Assembly (NCBI GenBank): GCA_023387775.1
Contig: JAEWHN010000288.1
Span: 1-11,259, forward strand
DNA length: 11,259 bases
Direction of reading: 5' to 3'
Source: Pseudomonadota bacterium
GTDB lineage: Bacteria > Pseudomonadota > Alphaproteobacteria > Rhizobiales > Rhizobiaceae
The translations under genes were made by a program, and so were the position numbers. Positions 1-6,092 of this stretch are shown piece after piece; the first letter of the stretch is position 1; each line of letters starts with the position of its first letter. The notes under the pieces were generated by a model, which did no database searches, was not told the DNA's origin, and saw only the letters and a list, made by a program, of their open reading frames with translations.

Positions 1-66
1 GGCGTGGCGGCTGCGCAGCAATACTACCGCAACGATATCGCGTCCGATGTTCACGCGGCGGCCTGA
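1..66 (+). CDS. bhcA: C-terminal end of an aminotransferase, probably BhcA (aspartate-glyoxylate aminotransferase), partial
   Basis: The window opens inside a reading frame that runs from base 1 to a TGA at 64-66 and gives 21 residues ending in DVHAAA. Only the tail is present, so no catalytic residue can be seen. The call rests on position: the next three genes match bhcB, bhcC and bhcD in order, and bhcA is the first gene of that operon in Paracoccus. The tail AAAQQYYRND also fits the helical end of class V aminotransferases of the serine/alanine-glyoxylate type. The known enzyme transfers the amino group of aspartate to glyoxylate, giving glycine and oxaloacetate. The stop codon overlaps the ribosome site of the next gene, which supports co-transcription. 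Another protein is possible because so little is visible. Confidence 0.6.
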   Translation, partial: GVAAAQQYYRNDIASDVHAAA

Positions 67-79
67 AGAGGTAACGACC

Positions 80-1027
80 ATGTATATTCCGACAATTGCG
101 GACATGTTTGCCGCCCATACGCGCATCAGGCCATTCATTCACCGAACACCGGTTCTGACGTCGGAGTACATCAACTCTGTTGCCGGCGCAGAGCTGTTCT
201 TCAAATGCGAGAACCTTCAGAAGGCGGGCGCCTTCAAGGCCCGCGGCGCTTCCAACGCGGTGTTCGGGCTTACCGACGAACAGGCGGCCAGGGGCGTCGC
301 AACTCATTCCTCCGGCAACCATGGCACATGCCTCTCCTATGCCGCGGGGCGACGGGGTATTCCGTGCACGGTGGTCATGCCGCGAACCGCGCCGCAGGCA
401 AAAAAGGACGCCGTCCGGGGGTATGGTGGCCGCGTGGTGGAATGCGAGCCCTCGACGACATCGCGCGAGGCGGTTTTCGCCGAGGTGGTGGCCGAAACCG
501 GTGCCGAGTTCGTGCACCCCTACAATGATCATCGGGTCATTGCCGGCCAGGCGACCTGCTCGGCAGAACTGATCGCGCAGGTGGACGGGCTTGATGCCGT
601 CATCGCACCGATTGGCGGCGGCGGCATGGTCTCGGGCACATGCCTCACGATCTCCAATTTCGCGCCGGCCATCAAGATCTACGCAGCCGAACCGGAGCAG
701 GCGGATGACGCCTACCGCAGTTTCAAGGCTGGGCGGATCATCGCCGACGACGCCCCGAACACCGTGGCAGATGGCCTGAAGGTGCCCTTGAAGGACCTCA
801 CATGGCATTTCGTCAAAAATCACGTCACCGACATTCTGACCGCCTCCGAAGATGAGATCGTGGACGCCATGAAGCTCATTTGGAAACGGATGAAGATCGT
901 AGTGGAACCCTCAAGTGCGGTACCGCTGGCAATCATTCTGAAAAACAAGGGCGTATTCGCTGGAAAGCGGGTGGGCGTCATCATCACCGGCGGAAACGTC
1001 GATCTCGACAAGTTGCCTTGGCAGTAA
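80..1027 (+). CDS. bhcB: Beta-hydroxyaspartate dehydratase BhcB (serine/threonine dehydratase family, PLP fold type II)
   Basis: A 315-residue cytoplasmic PLP enzyme of the threonine dehydratase/serine racemase family, at normal family length. The Schiff-base lysine is K53 in GAFKARGASN. SSGNHG at 77-82 contacts the substrate, the tetraglycine phosphate loop GGGG is at 179-182, a likely divalent-metal site lies near E204 with D209/D210, and TGGN at 303-306 holds the pyridine nitrogen side. No C-terminal ACT regulatory domain is present, which argues against biosynthetic IlvA. The family alone would allow threonine or serine dehydratase or serine racemase. The specific call comes from the gene order with bhcC and bhcD. 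BhcB removes water from beta-hydroxyaspartate to give iminosuccinate. The ATG at 80 is preferred over an in-frame ATG at 47 because GAAGAGG at 65-71 sits 8 bases before it and the longer form would overlap the upstream gene. Confidence 0.85.
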   Translation: MYIPTIADMFAAHTRIRPFIHRTPVLTSEYINSVAGAELFFKCENLQKAGAFKARGASNAVFGLTDEQAARGVATHSSGNHGTCLSYAAGRRGIPCTVVMPRTAPQAKKDAVRGYGGRVVECEPSTTSREAVFAEVVAETGAEFVHPYNDHRVIAGQATCSAELIAQVDGLDAVIAPIGGGGMVSGTCLTISNFAPAIKIYAAEPEQADDAYRSFKAGRIIADDAPNTVADGLKVPLKDLTWHFVKNHVTDILTASEDEIVDAMKLIWKRMKIVVEPSSAVPLAIILKNKGVFAGKRVGVIITGGNVDLDKLPWQ

Positions 1028-1038
1028 GGGAGATAGAA

Positions 1039-2205
1039 ATGAACATGGAAGCAAAATTCGCCGGCATGGAAGTCGGATATGATGTGCCCGCTCTTCCCGG
1101 CATGAGCGTCGACGAAATCCAGACGCCCTGCCTGATCCTCGATCTTGATGCGCTCGAGCGGAACATCAAGAAGATGGGCGACTACGCAAAGGCGCACAAC
1201 ATGCGCCACCGCGCGCATGGCAAGATGCACAAGTCCGTCGACGTCCTGAAGCTGCAGATGGACCAGGGCGGCGCCATCGGTGTCTGCTGCCAGAAGGTCT
1301 CCGAGGCCGAGGTCTTCGCCCGCGCCGGCATCAGGGACATCCTCGTCTCCAACCAGGTCCGCGACCCGGCCAAGATCGACCGCGCCGCGCGGATGCCGAA
1401 GATCAATGGTGGCCGCGTCATCGTCTGCGTCGATGACGTTGCCAATATCGCCGACCTTTCCACCGCCGCCCAGAAGCACGGCACCACCCTCGACATCTTC
1501 GTCGAGATCGACTGCGGTGCCGGCCGCTGCGGCGTGACGACGACCGAAGCCGTGGTCGAGATCGCCAAGGCCGCAGCAGCCGCCCCCAACCTGCGCTTCC
1601 TCGGCCTTCAGGCTTACCAGGGCGCCATGCAACACATGGACGACTACGCTGCCCGCAAGGCCAAGCTCGACGCCGCCATCGCCCAGGTGACGGACGCCGT
1701 CGAGGCTCTGAAGAAGGAAGGCCTTGCGCCCGAGATCGTCTCGGGCGGCGGCACCGGCAGCTACTACTTCGAGTCAAACTCCGGCGTCTACAACGAACTC
1801 CAGTGCGGCAGCTACGCCTTCATGGACGCCGACTACGGCCGCATCCGTGATGAGAACGGCAAGCGCATCGACCAGGGCGAATGGGAAAACGCGCTCTTCA
1901 TCCTGACGAGCGTGATGTCCCACGCCAAGCCCGACAAGGCGATCTGTGACGCCGGTCTGAAGGCGCAGTCCGTCGATTCCGGCCTGCCGTTCATCTACGG
2001 CCGCGATGACGTCAAATACATCAAGTGCTCGGACGAGCATGGCGTCATCGAGGATCTGAACGGCGTTCTCAAGGTGAACGAGAAGCTCAAGCTGGTTCCC
2101 GGGCACTGCGACCCGACCTGCAACGTCCACGACTGGTATGTCGGTGTGCGCAACGGCCAGGTGGAAACTCTTTGGCCCGTCTCCGCCCGCGGCAAGGCCT
2201 ATTGA
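1039..2205 (+). CDS. bhcC: Beta-hydroxyaspartate aldolase BhcC (D-threonine aldolase/DSD family, PLP fold type III)
   Basis: A 388-residue PLP enzyme with an alanine-racemase-type N-terminal barrel and the C-terminal domain of the D-threonine aldolase/D-serine dehydratase family. The PLP lysine is K62 in RAHGKMHKS, the family's HxKxHK site. The phosphate loop GGGTGSYY is at about 236-243. The metal ligands of the C-terminal domain are H356 and C358 in PGHCDPTC. In the beta-hydroxyaspartate cycle this enzyme condenses glycine and glyoxylate to (2R,3S)-beta-hydroxyaspartate. D-threonine aldolase, D-serine dehydratase or 3-hydroxy-D-aspartate aldolase activity cannot be excluded from family alone, but placement between bhcB and bhcD makes the aldolase role most likely. 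The ATG at 1039 follows AAGGGAG with 6 bases of spacing and starts 11 bases after bhcB stops, so the two are translated from one message. An in-frame upstream extension would overlap bhcB and is rejected. Confidence 0.88.
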   Translation: MNMEAKFAGMEVGYDVPALPGMSVDEIQTPCLILDLDALERNIKKMGDYAKAHNMRHRAHGKMHKSVDVLKLQMDQGGAIGVCCQKVSEAEVFARAGIRDILVSNQVRDPAKIDRAARMPKINGGRVIVCVDDVANIADLSTAAQKHGTTLDIFVEIDCGAGRCGVTTTEAVVEIAKAAAAAPNLRFLGLQAYQGAMQHMDDYAARKAKLDAAIAQVTDAVEALKKEGLAPEIVSGGGTGSYYFESNSGVYNELQCGSYAFMDADYGRIRDENGKRIDQGEWENALFILTSVMSHAKPDKAICDAGLKAQSVDSGLPFIYGRDDVKYIKCSDEHGVIEDLNGVLKVNEKLKLVPGHCDPTCNVHDWYVGVRNGQVETLWPVSARGKAY

Positions 2206-2215
2206 CGCAATTATC

Positions 2216-2231
2216 GGGGGCGAACGCCCCC
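2216..2231 (+). promoter_or_regulatory. Short GC hairpin between bhcC and bhcD
   Basis: Six G:C pairs, GGGGGC and GCCCCC, around a GAAC loop lie in the 48-base gap between bhcC and bhcD. The following bases (TTCCTACCC) are not a T tract, so it is a poor full terminator. It could stabilise the bhcABC part of the message or lower bhcD expression. The other gaps in the operon are only 11-13 bases, so this is the one place where the operon spacing opens. The role is inferred. Confidence 0.45.
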
Positions 2232-2253
2232 TTCCTACCCAAGCGGATTTGTC

Positions 2254-3219
2254 ATGATCGTCGTCTCTGAAAAAGATATCGCCAAGCTGATCACGCCGGC
2301 CGACTGCTTTACCGCCATTGAAGGCGTGTTCGCGTCCATGGCCAAAGGATCTGCCTACAATTTTCCGGTCATTCGCGAGGCCATCGGCCATGCGGACGCC
2401 CTTTACGGTTTCAAATCAGGGTTCGACCGAGAAAGCCTGGCTCTCGGGCTCAAGTCGGGCGGCTTCTGGCCCCACAACGTCAAGAAGGGGCTGACCAACC
2501 ATCAGTCAGCAATTTTCCTGTTCGACGCTGACACGGGCCAGTGCCGCGCGATCGTCGGCGGCAACCTGCTCACCGCATTGCGCACGGCGGCCGCTTCGGC
2601 GGTCTCCATCAAATATCTCGCCCGTCAGGACGCGAAGGTCCTCGGTATGATCGGCGCGGGACATCAGTCGACCTTTCAACTGCGCGCCGCACTTGCCCAG
2701 CGAAAGTTCGAAAAGGTCATCGGCTGGAACGTGGTTCCGGAAATGCTGAGCCGTCTGGAGGAGGTTGCCAGGCAGGAGGGTCTTCCCTTCGAGGCGGTCA
2801 GCCTTGATCGCCTCGGTGCCGAGGCAGATGTCCTCATCTCCATCACGTCGTCCTTCGACCCCATCCTGAAAGCGTCACAGGTTCGGCCGGGAACACATCT
2901 CGCCTGCATGGGAACCGACACCAAGGGCAAGCAAGAGGTCGAGGCGGAGCTTGTGGCAAATGCCAGCGTGTTCACCGATGAAGTTGCACAGGCGATCACG
3001 ATCGGTGAGAGTCAGCATGCCATTGCACAAGGTCTGCTCGCGCCGGAAGACATCATTGAGCTGGGCGCGGTTATCAACGGCGCTCATCCCGGCCGTACAT
3101 CTGCTGACCAGATCACGCTGTTCGACGGCACGGGCGTCGCTCTTCAGGATCTCGCCGTCGCCTCAAAAACGGTTGATCTCGCCCTTGCCAGAGGTGTTGC
3201 GCTCGAAATCGACTTCTAG
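2254..3219 (+). CDS. bhcD: Iminosuccinate reductase BhcD (ornithine cyclodeaminase/mu-crystallin family)
   Basis: A 321-residue NAD(P)-dependent enzyme of the ornithine cyclodeaminase/mu-crystallin family, at normal length. Conserved features are K67 in LGLKSGG (substrate side), R110-T111 in LLTALRTAAAS, the dinucleotide loop GMIGAGHQ at 131-138, MGTDTKGKQE at about 219-228 and FDGTG at 290-294. In the beta-hydroxyaspartate cycle BhcD reduces iminosuccinate to aspartate, which returns to BhcA as amino donor. Ornithine cyclodeaminase, alanine dehydrogenase or ketimine reductase are the other family activities. Position as the fourth gene after bhcB and bhcC decides the call. The ribosome site is weaker (AAGCGGA) than for bhcB and bhcC. 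The frame ends in TAG, directly followed by a perfect palindrome, so this is probably the last gene of the operon. Confidence 0.87.
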   Translation: MIVVSEKDIAKLITPADCFTAIEGVFASMAKGSAYNFPVIREAIGHADALYGFKSGFDRESLALGLKSGGFWPHNVKKGLTNHQSAIFLFDADTGQCRAIVGGNLLTALRTAAASAVSIKYLARQDAKVLGMIGAGHQSTFQLRAALAQRKFEKVIGWNVVPEMLSRLEEVARQEGLPFEAVSLDRLGAEADVLISITSSFDPILKASQVRPGTHLACMGTDTKGKQEVEAELVANASVFTDEVAQAITIGESQHAIAQGLLAPEDIIELGAVINGAHPGRTSADQITLFDGTGVALQDLAVASKTVDLALARGVALEIDF

Positions 3220-3226
3220 AGCCTCT

Positions 3227-3256
3227 GACCCGAAAGCGGGCGCCCGCTTTCGGGTC
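3227..3256 (+). terminator. Perfect 30-base palindrome after bhcD, probable operon end hairpin
   Basis: GACCCGAAAGCGGGC at 3227-3241 is followed without any spacer by its exact reverse complement at 3242-3256. It starts 8 bases after the bhcD stop. The RNA would fold as a long hairpin, about 13 pairs with a minimal loop. No T tract follows on + (CCGAC), and on - the next bases are AGAGG, so it is not a classical intrinsic terminator. It may act as a 3' stabiliser, a Rho-assisted end or a repeated palindromic element. Confidence 0.65.
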
Positions 3257-3673
3257 CGACATGAAACGGCCGCGGACGGGACGGCGGGTCCGGTACCCCG
3301 GGCGAGCGCAGCATCATGCTGATGCGCCTCGCACACCGCAAGCCAGGCGCAGCCGTCGACAAATTCTGGACCTATTGCCGACGCGAGCTAAGCGGAGAGG
3401 ACGAAAGGGTGTAGCCGGACAGGTGCACGCGCCATAGCGCGCCGCTTCGTCGTAGACATCCGCCTCGGCACCTTCCGGGAGCACGAGGCCGACCAGTGCG
3501 GCCCGGAACAAAGCCCGCGACCTTGAGCGCGTCCTAAAGCGAATCCTTTGCGGTTGTGGATCGCTCCCCATGTGCTGCCGCCACCAGCTCTTCCCGTTGT
3601 CGATCATGAGCCGCCTCTCTGGGGCATTCCCTTCATTCCCACCCGAAACTGGACGAGTAACAGAACGTAGCGC
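3257..3673. other. Intergenic stretch without a convincing gene between bhcD and the LysR gene
   Basis: About 417 bases lie between the two convergent units. A - strand open frame of 97 codons (3314-3607) and a short + frame around 3313-3414 exist. The - frame is rich in Arg and Ala, has no ribosome site I would trust and matches no family I recognise. A sub-segment reading LVGLVLPEGAEADVYDEAA looks protein-like, and the + frame reads AVDKFWTYCRRELSGED before a stop. Either may be a remnant of a decayed gene. I do not call a gene here. Confidence 0.45.
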
Positions 3674-4573
3674 CTAACCCGCGACCGGGGTGCGTCCGAG
3701 TTCTGCTTTCAGCCAAGTGGCGACCACGCCCGGTTTTGCGTCGATTGCCCAGATCATGTCCAAGCCGACGTGCCAGTCGGTGAAAGGATAAGCATCCAGT
3801 TTGAGCTCCACCAGTTCGCCGCTTCGCAGTCGTTGCGCCACCAGTCTCTTGGGCACGATCGCCCACCCCAGACCACGTTCCAGCAAGTCAAGAAGCGTTG
3901 CCTGGCTCTGGACCATCCATCTGCGCGGCGATTTCAGGTACTCGCTCGTGAGGAGGTGGCTGGTTTGTGCCGTCAGAAACAACTGCGTGTGGTCGGCCAA
4001 ATGCGCGAACCGCACCGTCCCAAGCCGTGCGAGCGGGTGGTCATGCCGCACAGCATTGACAAACACCACATCGCCCAACCGTCGAAAGCCGATCCCCGCA
4101 GGATAATGTGACCGGGCACATCCAAGAGCCAACGTGGCCCTGCCCTGGGACAGCAAATCCAGCAATCCCGTATCGGTTGGCTGCAAAATCTCAAGCTGCA
4201 CCCCTGAAAACGTTCGGCCGATGCCCCCCAGAACGTCAGCGATCTCAGTCGCTGGGAATGCATCTTCGATTGCGATGGTTACGCGCGATTCCGATAGGGT
4301 GCCGAGGGCGTGAGCCCGCTCCTTGAGGTCATCGCAGTGCGACAGAATCGCTTCGACTTCCGGCAGCAGGGCTTCGCCTTCGCGCGTGAGCACAGGATAC
4401 CGCGCCGTCCGGTCGAACAGGGAAATCCCCAGATCAACCTCAAGATCTGCAATGGCAGTGCTGACGGCCGATTGCGCCCTCCGAAGCTTCCGAGCGGTCT
4501 CCGTGAAGGATTTCTCGCGGGCCGCGGCCTGAAAAACCAAAAGCTTGTCGAGCGAAAGGTCCATATCATCCAT
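3674..4573 (-). CDS. LysR-family transcriptional regulator
   Basis: A 299-residue LysR-type regulator. The N-terminal winged helix-turn-helix covers about residues 5-65, with the family pattern LLVFQAAAREKSFTETARKL, then AQSAVSTAIADLE, then LGISLFDRT. It is followed by the linker helix and a periplasmic-binding-protein-like effector domain to about residue 295, including GLGWAIVPKRL near the C-terminal third. It diverges from the nucleobase permease operon across 83 bases, the usual arrangement for a LysR protein that controls its neighbour in response to a substrate or breakdown product of that pathway. It is convergent with bhcD, so control of the bhc genes is less likely; the known BHAC regulator BhcR is of the IclR family. 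The start may be the ATG at 4573 or the one at 4564 (three codons later); neither has a strong ribosome site. The effector cannot be told from sequence. Confidence 0.88.
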   Translation of the reverse strand: MDDMDLSLDKLLVFQAAAREKSFTETARKLRRAQSAVSTAIADLEVDLGISLFDRTARYPVLTREGEALLPEVEAILSHCDDLKERAHALGTLSESRVTIAIEDAFPATEIADVLGGIGRTFSGVQLEILQPTDTGLLDLLSQGRATLALGCARSHYPAGIGFRRLGDVVFVNAVRHDHPLARLGTVRFAHLADHTQLFLTAQTSHLLTSEYLKSPRRWMVQSQATLLDLLERGLGWAIVPKRLVAQRLRSGELVELKLDAYPFTDWHVGLDMIWAIDAKPGVVATWLKAELGRTPVAG

Positions 4574-4656
4574 CGTAAAAGCTGATGGGTACCAATTTTA
4601 CACGCAGGGCTCCGCCCCGCAATACTCTCCTCAATCGCGCTCTGGGAGGAGCCTGA
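4574..4656. promoter_or_regulatory. Divergent control region between the LysR gene and the permease operon
   Basis: These 83 bases must hold both promoters. Visible elements are the inverted repeat GTAAAA (4575-4580) and TTTTAC (4596-4601), 15 bases apart, with the palindrome GGTACC at 4588-4593 between them. This AT-rich dyad beside the regulator start is a fair candidate for a LysR binding site. A small imperfect hairpin (GCAGGGC/GCCCCGC, 4604-4620) follows in the permease leader. GGGAGGA at 4644-4650 is the ribosome site for the first ATG at 4657. I see no riboswitch fold and no clear -35/-10 pair. Confidence 0.5.
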
Positions 4657-6063
4657 ATGGGACAACAGATCGAAATTCATGGGAGGTATTCGATGGCAGA
4701 GGAAGCTCATGAGGTGGACCGCAGCTTGCCACCTGTTCGCACTGCGGTGCTCGGATTTCAGCACGTCTTGGTAATGTATTCCGCCTGCATCGTGGTGCCG
4801 CTCATCCTGGGTGCGGCGCTCAATCTGCCCAAGGAACAACTGGTCGTCATCATCAGCGCGGACCTCTTCGTCGCAGGGCTGGCGTCCTTGATTCAGTCGC
4901 TCGGGTTTTTCGGGTTCGGCATGCGCATGCCCGTGATGATGGGCGTGACCTTCACCTCGATCGCCCCGATGATCGCCATCGGCACGAACCCGTCGCTCGG
5001 GCTTCCCGGCATCTATGGCGCGATCATCGCCTCTGGCGTGTTCGGTATTCTGTTTGCTCCTTTGATGGCACGTTTTCTCCGGCTCTTCCCGGCGGTTGTA
5101 ACTGGCTCTGTGCTGGTTGTAATCGGCGTTAGCCTTATGAAGGTGGGAATCGATTGGGCCGCAGGCGGGCCGTCGGTACTCGCTGACGGTACTCCGAACC
5201 CCAAATACGGTGCCCCCGTCTACCTGATCGTGTCATTGGGTGAGCTGGCCCTGATCCTGCTTCTGTCGCGCTTTGCGCGGGGATTTCTTGCCAATGTAGC
5301 GGTTCTGATCGGTGTCGCGGCGGGTTTTCTGGCGGCGCTGGCGCTGGGAGAAGTGCACCTGGATGAATGGTCGCAAACGTCGTGGTTCTCGTTCATTCGC
5401 CCGTTCGCATTCGGCATGCCGGTCTTTGATCCCGTTGCCATCCTGTCGATGTGCATGGTGATGCTGGTCACGCTGGTCGAGTCCACGGGGATGTTTCTGG
5501 CGTTGGGAACGATCGTTGGTCGCCCGACAACGTCGTCACGCCTCGTCAAAGGACTGAGGGCCGACGGCCTCGGAGCGGTTCTCGGCGGCATTTTCAACGC
5601 TTTTCCTTACACGTCGTTCTCCCAGAATATTGGACTGGTCACATTGACGGGAGTGAAAAGCCGATATGTATGCGCAGCGGGCGGCGGCATTCTCGTGCTG
5701 CTCGGACTGTTCCCAAAGCTCGCCTACATCGTCGCTTCGACCCCGCCATTCGTGCTCGGCAGCGCTGCCGTGGTGATGTTCGCAATGGTTGCGATGATGG
5801 GCGTCCGCATCCTGTCTGCCGTGGATTTCGAAAAGAACCACGGATCGGTCCTGGTCGCGGCCGTCAGCATCGGCATGGGCATGATCCCGATGATGGCGCC
5901 TGGTTTCTTCGCTCACCTTCCCGAATGGACAAAGGTCATCACCGACAGCGGAATCATTCTTGCGACCCTGACCGCCATACTGCTCAACCTGCTTTTTAAC
6001 GGCCTTTCCGGCCAGGAGGACGCCATGCACGACGCAAGCCTTAGCGCCCTCGCAGCCGAGTGA
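4657..6063 (+). CDS. NCS2-family nucleobase:cation symporter, purine (xanthine/urate) type
   Basis: A 468-residue inner-membrane protein of the NCS2/xanthine-uracil permease family with many hydrophobic segments from residue 31 on, consistent with the 14-helix fold. Signature residues are QH at 35-36 in helix 1, E275 in TLVESTGMF, and QN at 323-324 in SFSQNIGLVTLTGV, the family motif before helix 10. Purine carriers such as XanQ have Q at that last site where uracil carriers such as UraA have E, so a purine-like substrate is favoured. The ESTG form recalls PbuX-type carriers. Two in-frame starts each have a good ribosome site: ATG 4657 after GGGAGGA and ATG 4693 after GGGAGGT. The second places QH at residues 23-24, as in UraA, and may be the true start. 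The amidohydrolase follows after 29 bases, so the pair probably imports and deaminates or hydrolyses one heterocycle. Confidence 0.9.
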   Translation: MGQQIEIHGRYSMAEEAHEVDRSLPPVRTAVLGFQHVLVMYSACIVVPLILGAALNLPKEQLVVIISADLFVAGLASLIQSLGFFGFGMRMPVMMGVTFTSIAPMIAIGTNPSLGLPGIYGAIIASGVFGILFAPLMARFLRLFPAVVTGSVLVVIGVSLMKVGIDWAAGGPSVLADGTPNPKYGAPVYLIVSLGELALILLLSRFARGFLANVAVLIGVAAGFLAALALGEVHLDEWSQTSWFSFIRPFAFGMPVFDPVAILSMCMVMLVTLVESTGMFLALGTIVGRPTTSSRLVKGLRADGLGAVLGGIFNAFPYTSFSQNIGLVTLTGVKSRYVCAAGGGILVLLGLFPKLAYIVASTPPFVLGSAAVVMFAMVAMMGVRILSAVDFEKNHGSVLVAAVSIGMGMIPMMAPGFFAHLPEWTKVITDSGIILATLTAILLNLLFNGLSGQEDAMHDASLSALAAE

Positions 6064-6092
6064 CCCCCACGACATCGACAAAGGGAGAAATC

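Noticed and set aside
820..1635. Long - strand open frame (271 codons) opposite bhcB and bhcC
   Set aside because: It lies fully antisense to two well-supported genes, has a composition typical of a GC-rich shadow frame and shows no family motif.
3674..4573. LysR protein as the regulator of the bhc operon
   Set aside because: It is convergent with bhcD and divergent from the permease, the known bhc regulator is IclR-type, and nothing in the sequence ties it to bhc.
4574..4656. Purine riboswitch ahead of the permease gene
   Set aside because: The leader is at most about 80 bases and shows no three-helix aptamer, only a small imperfect hairpin.
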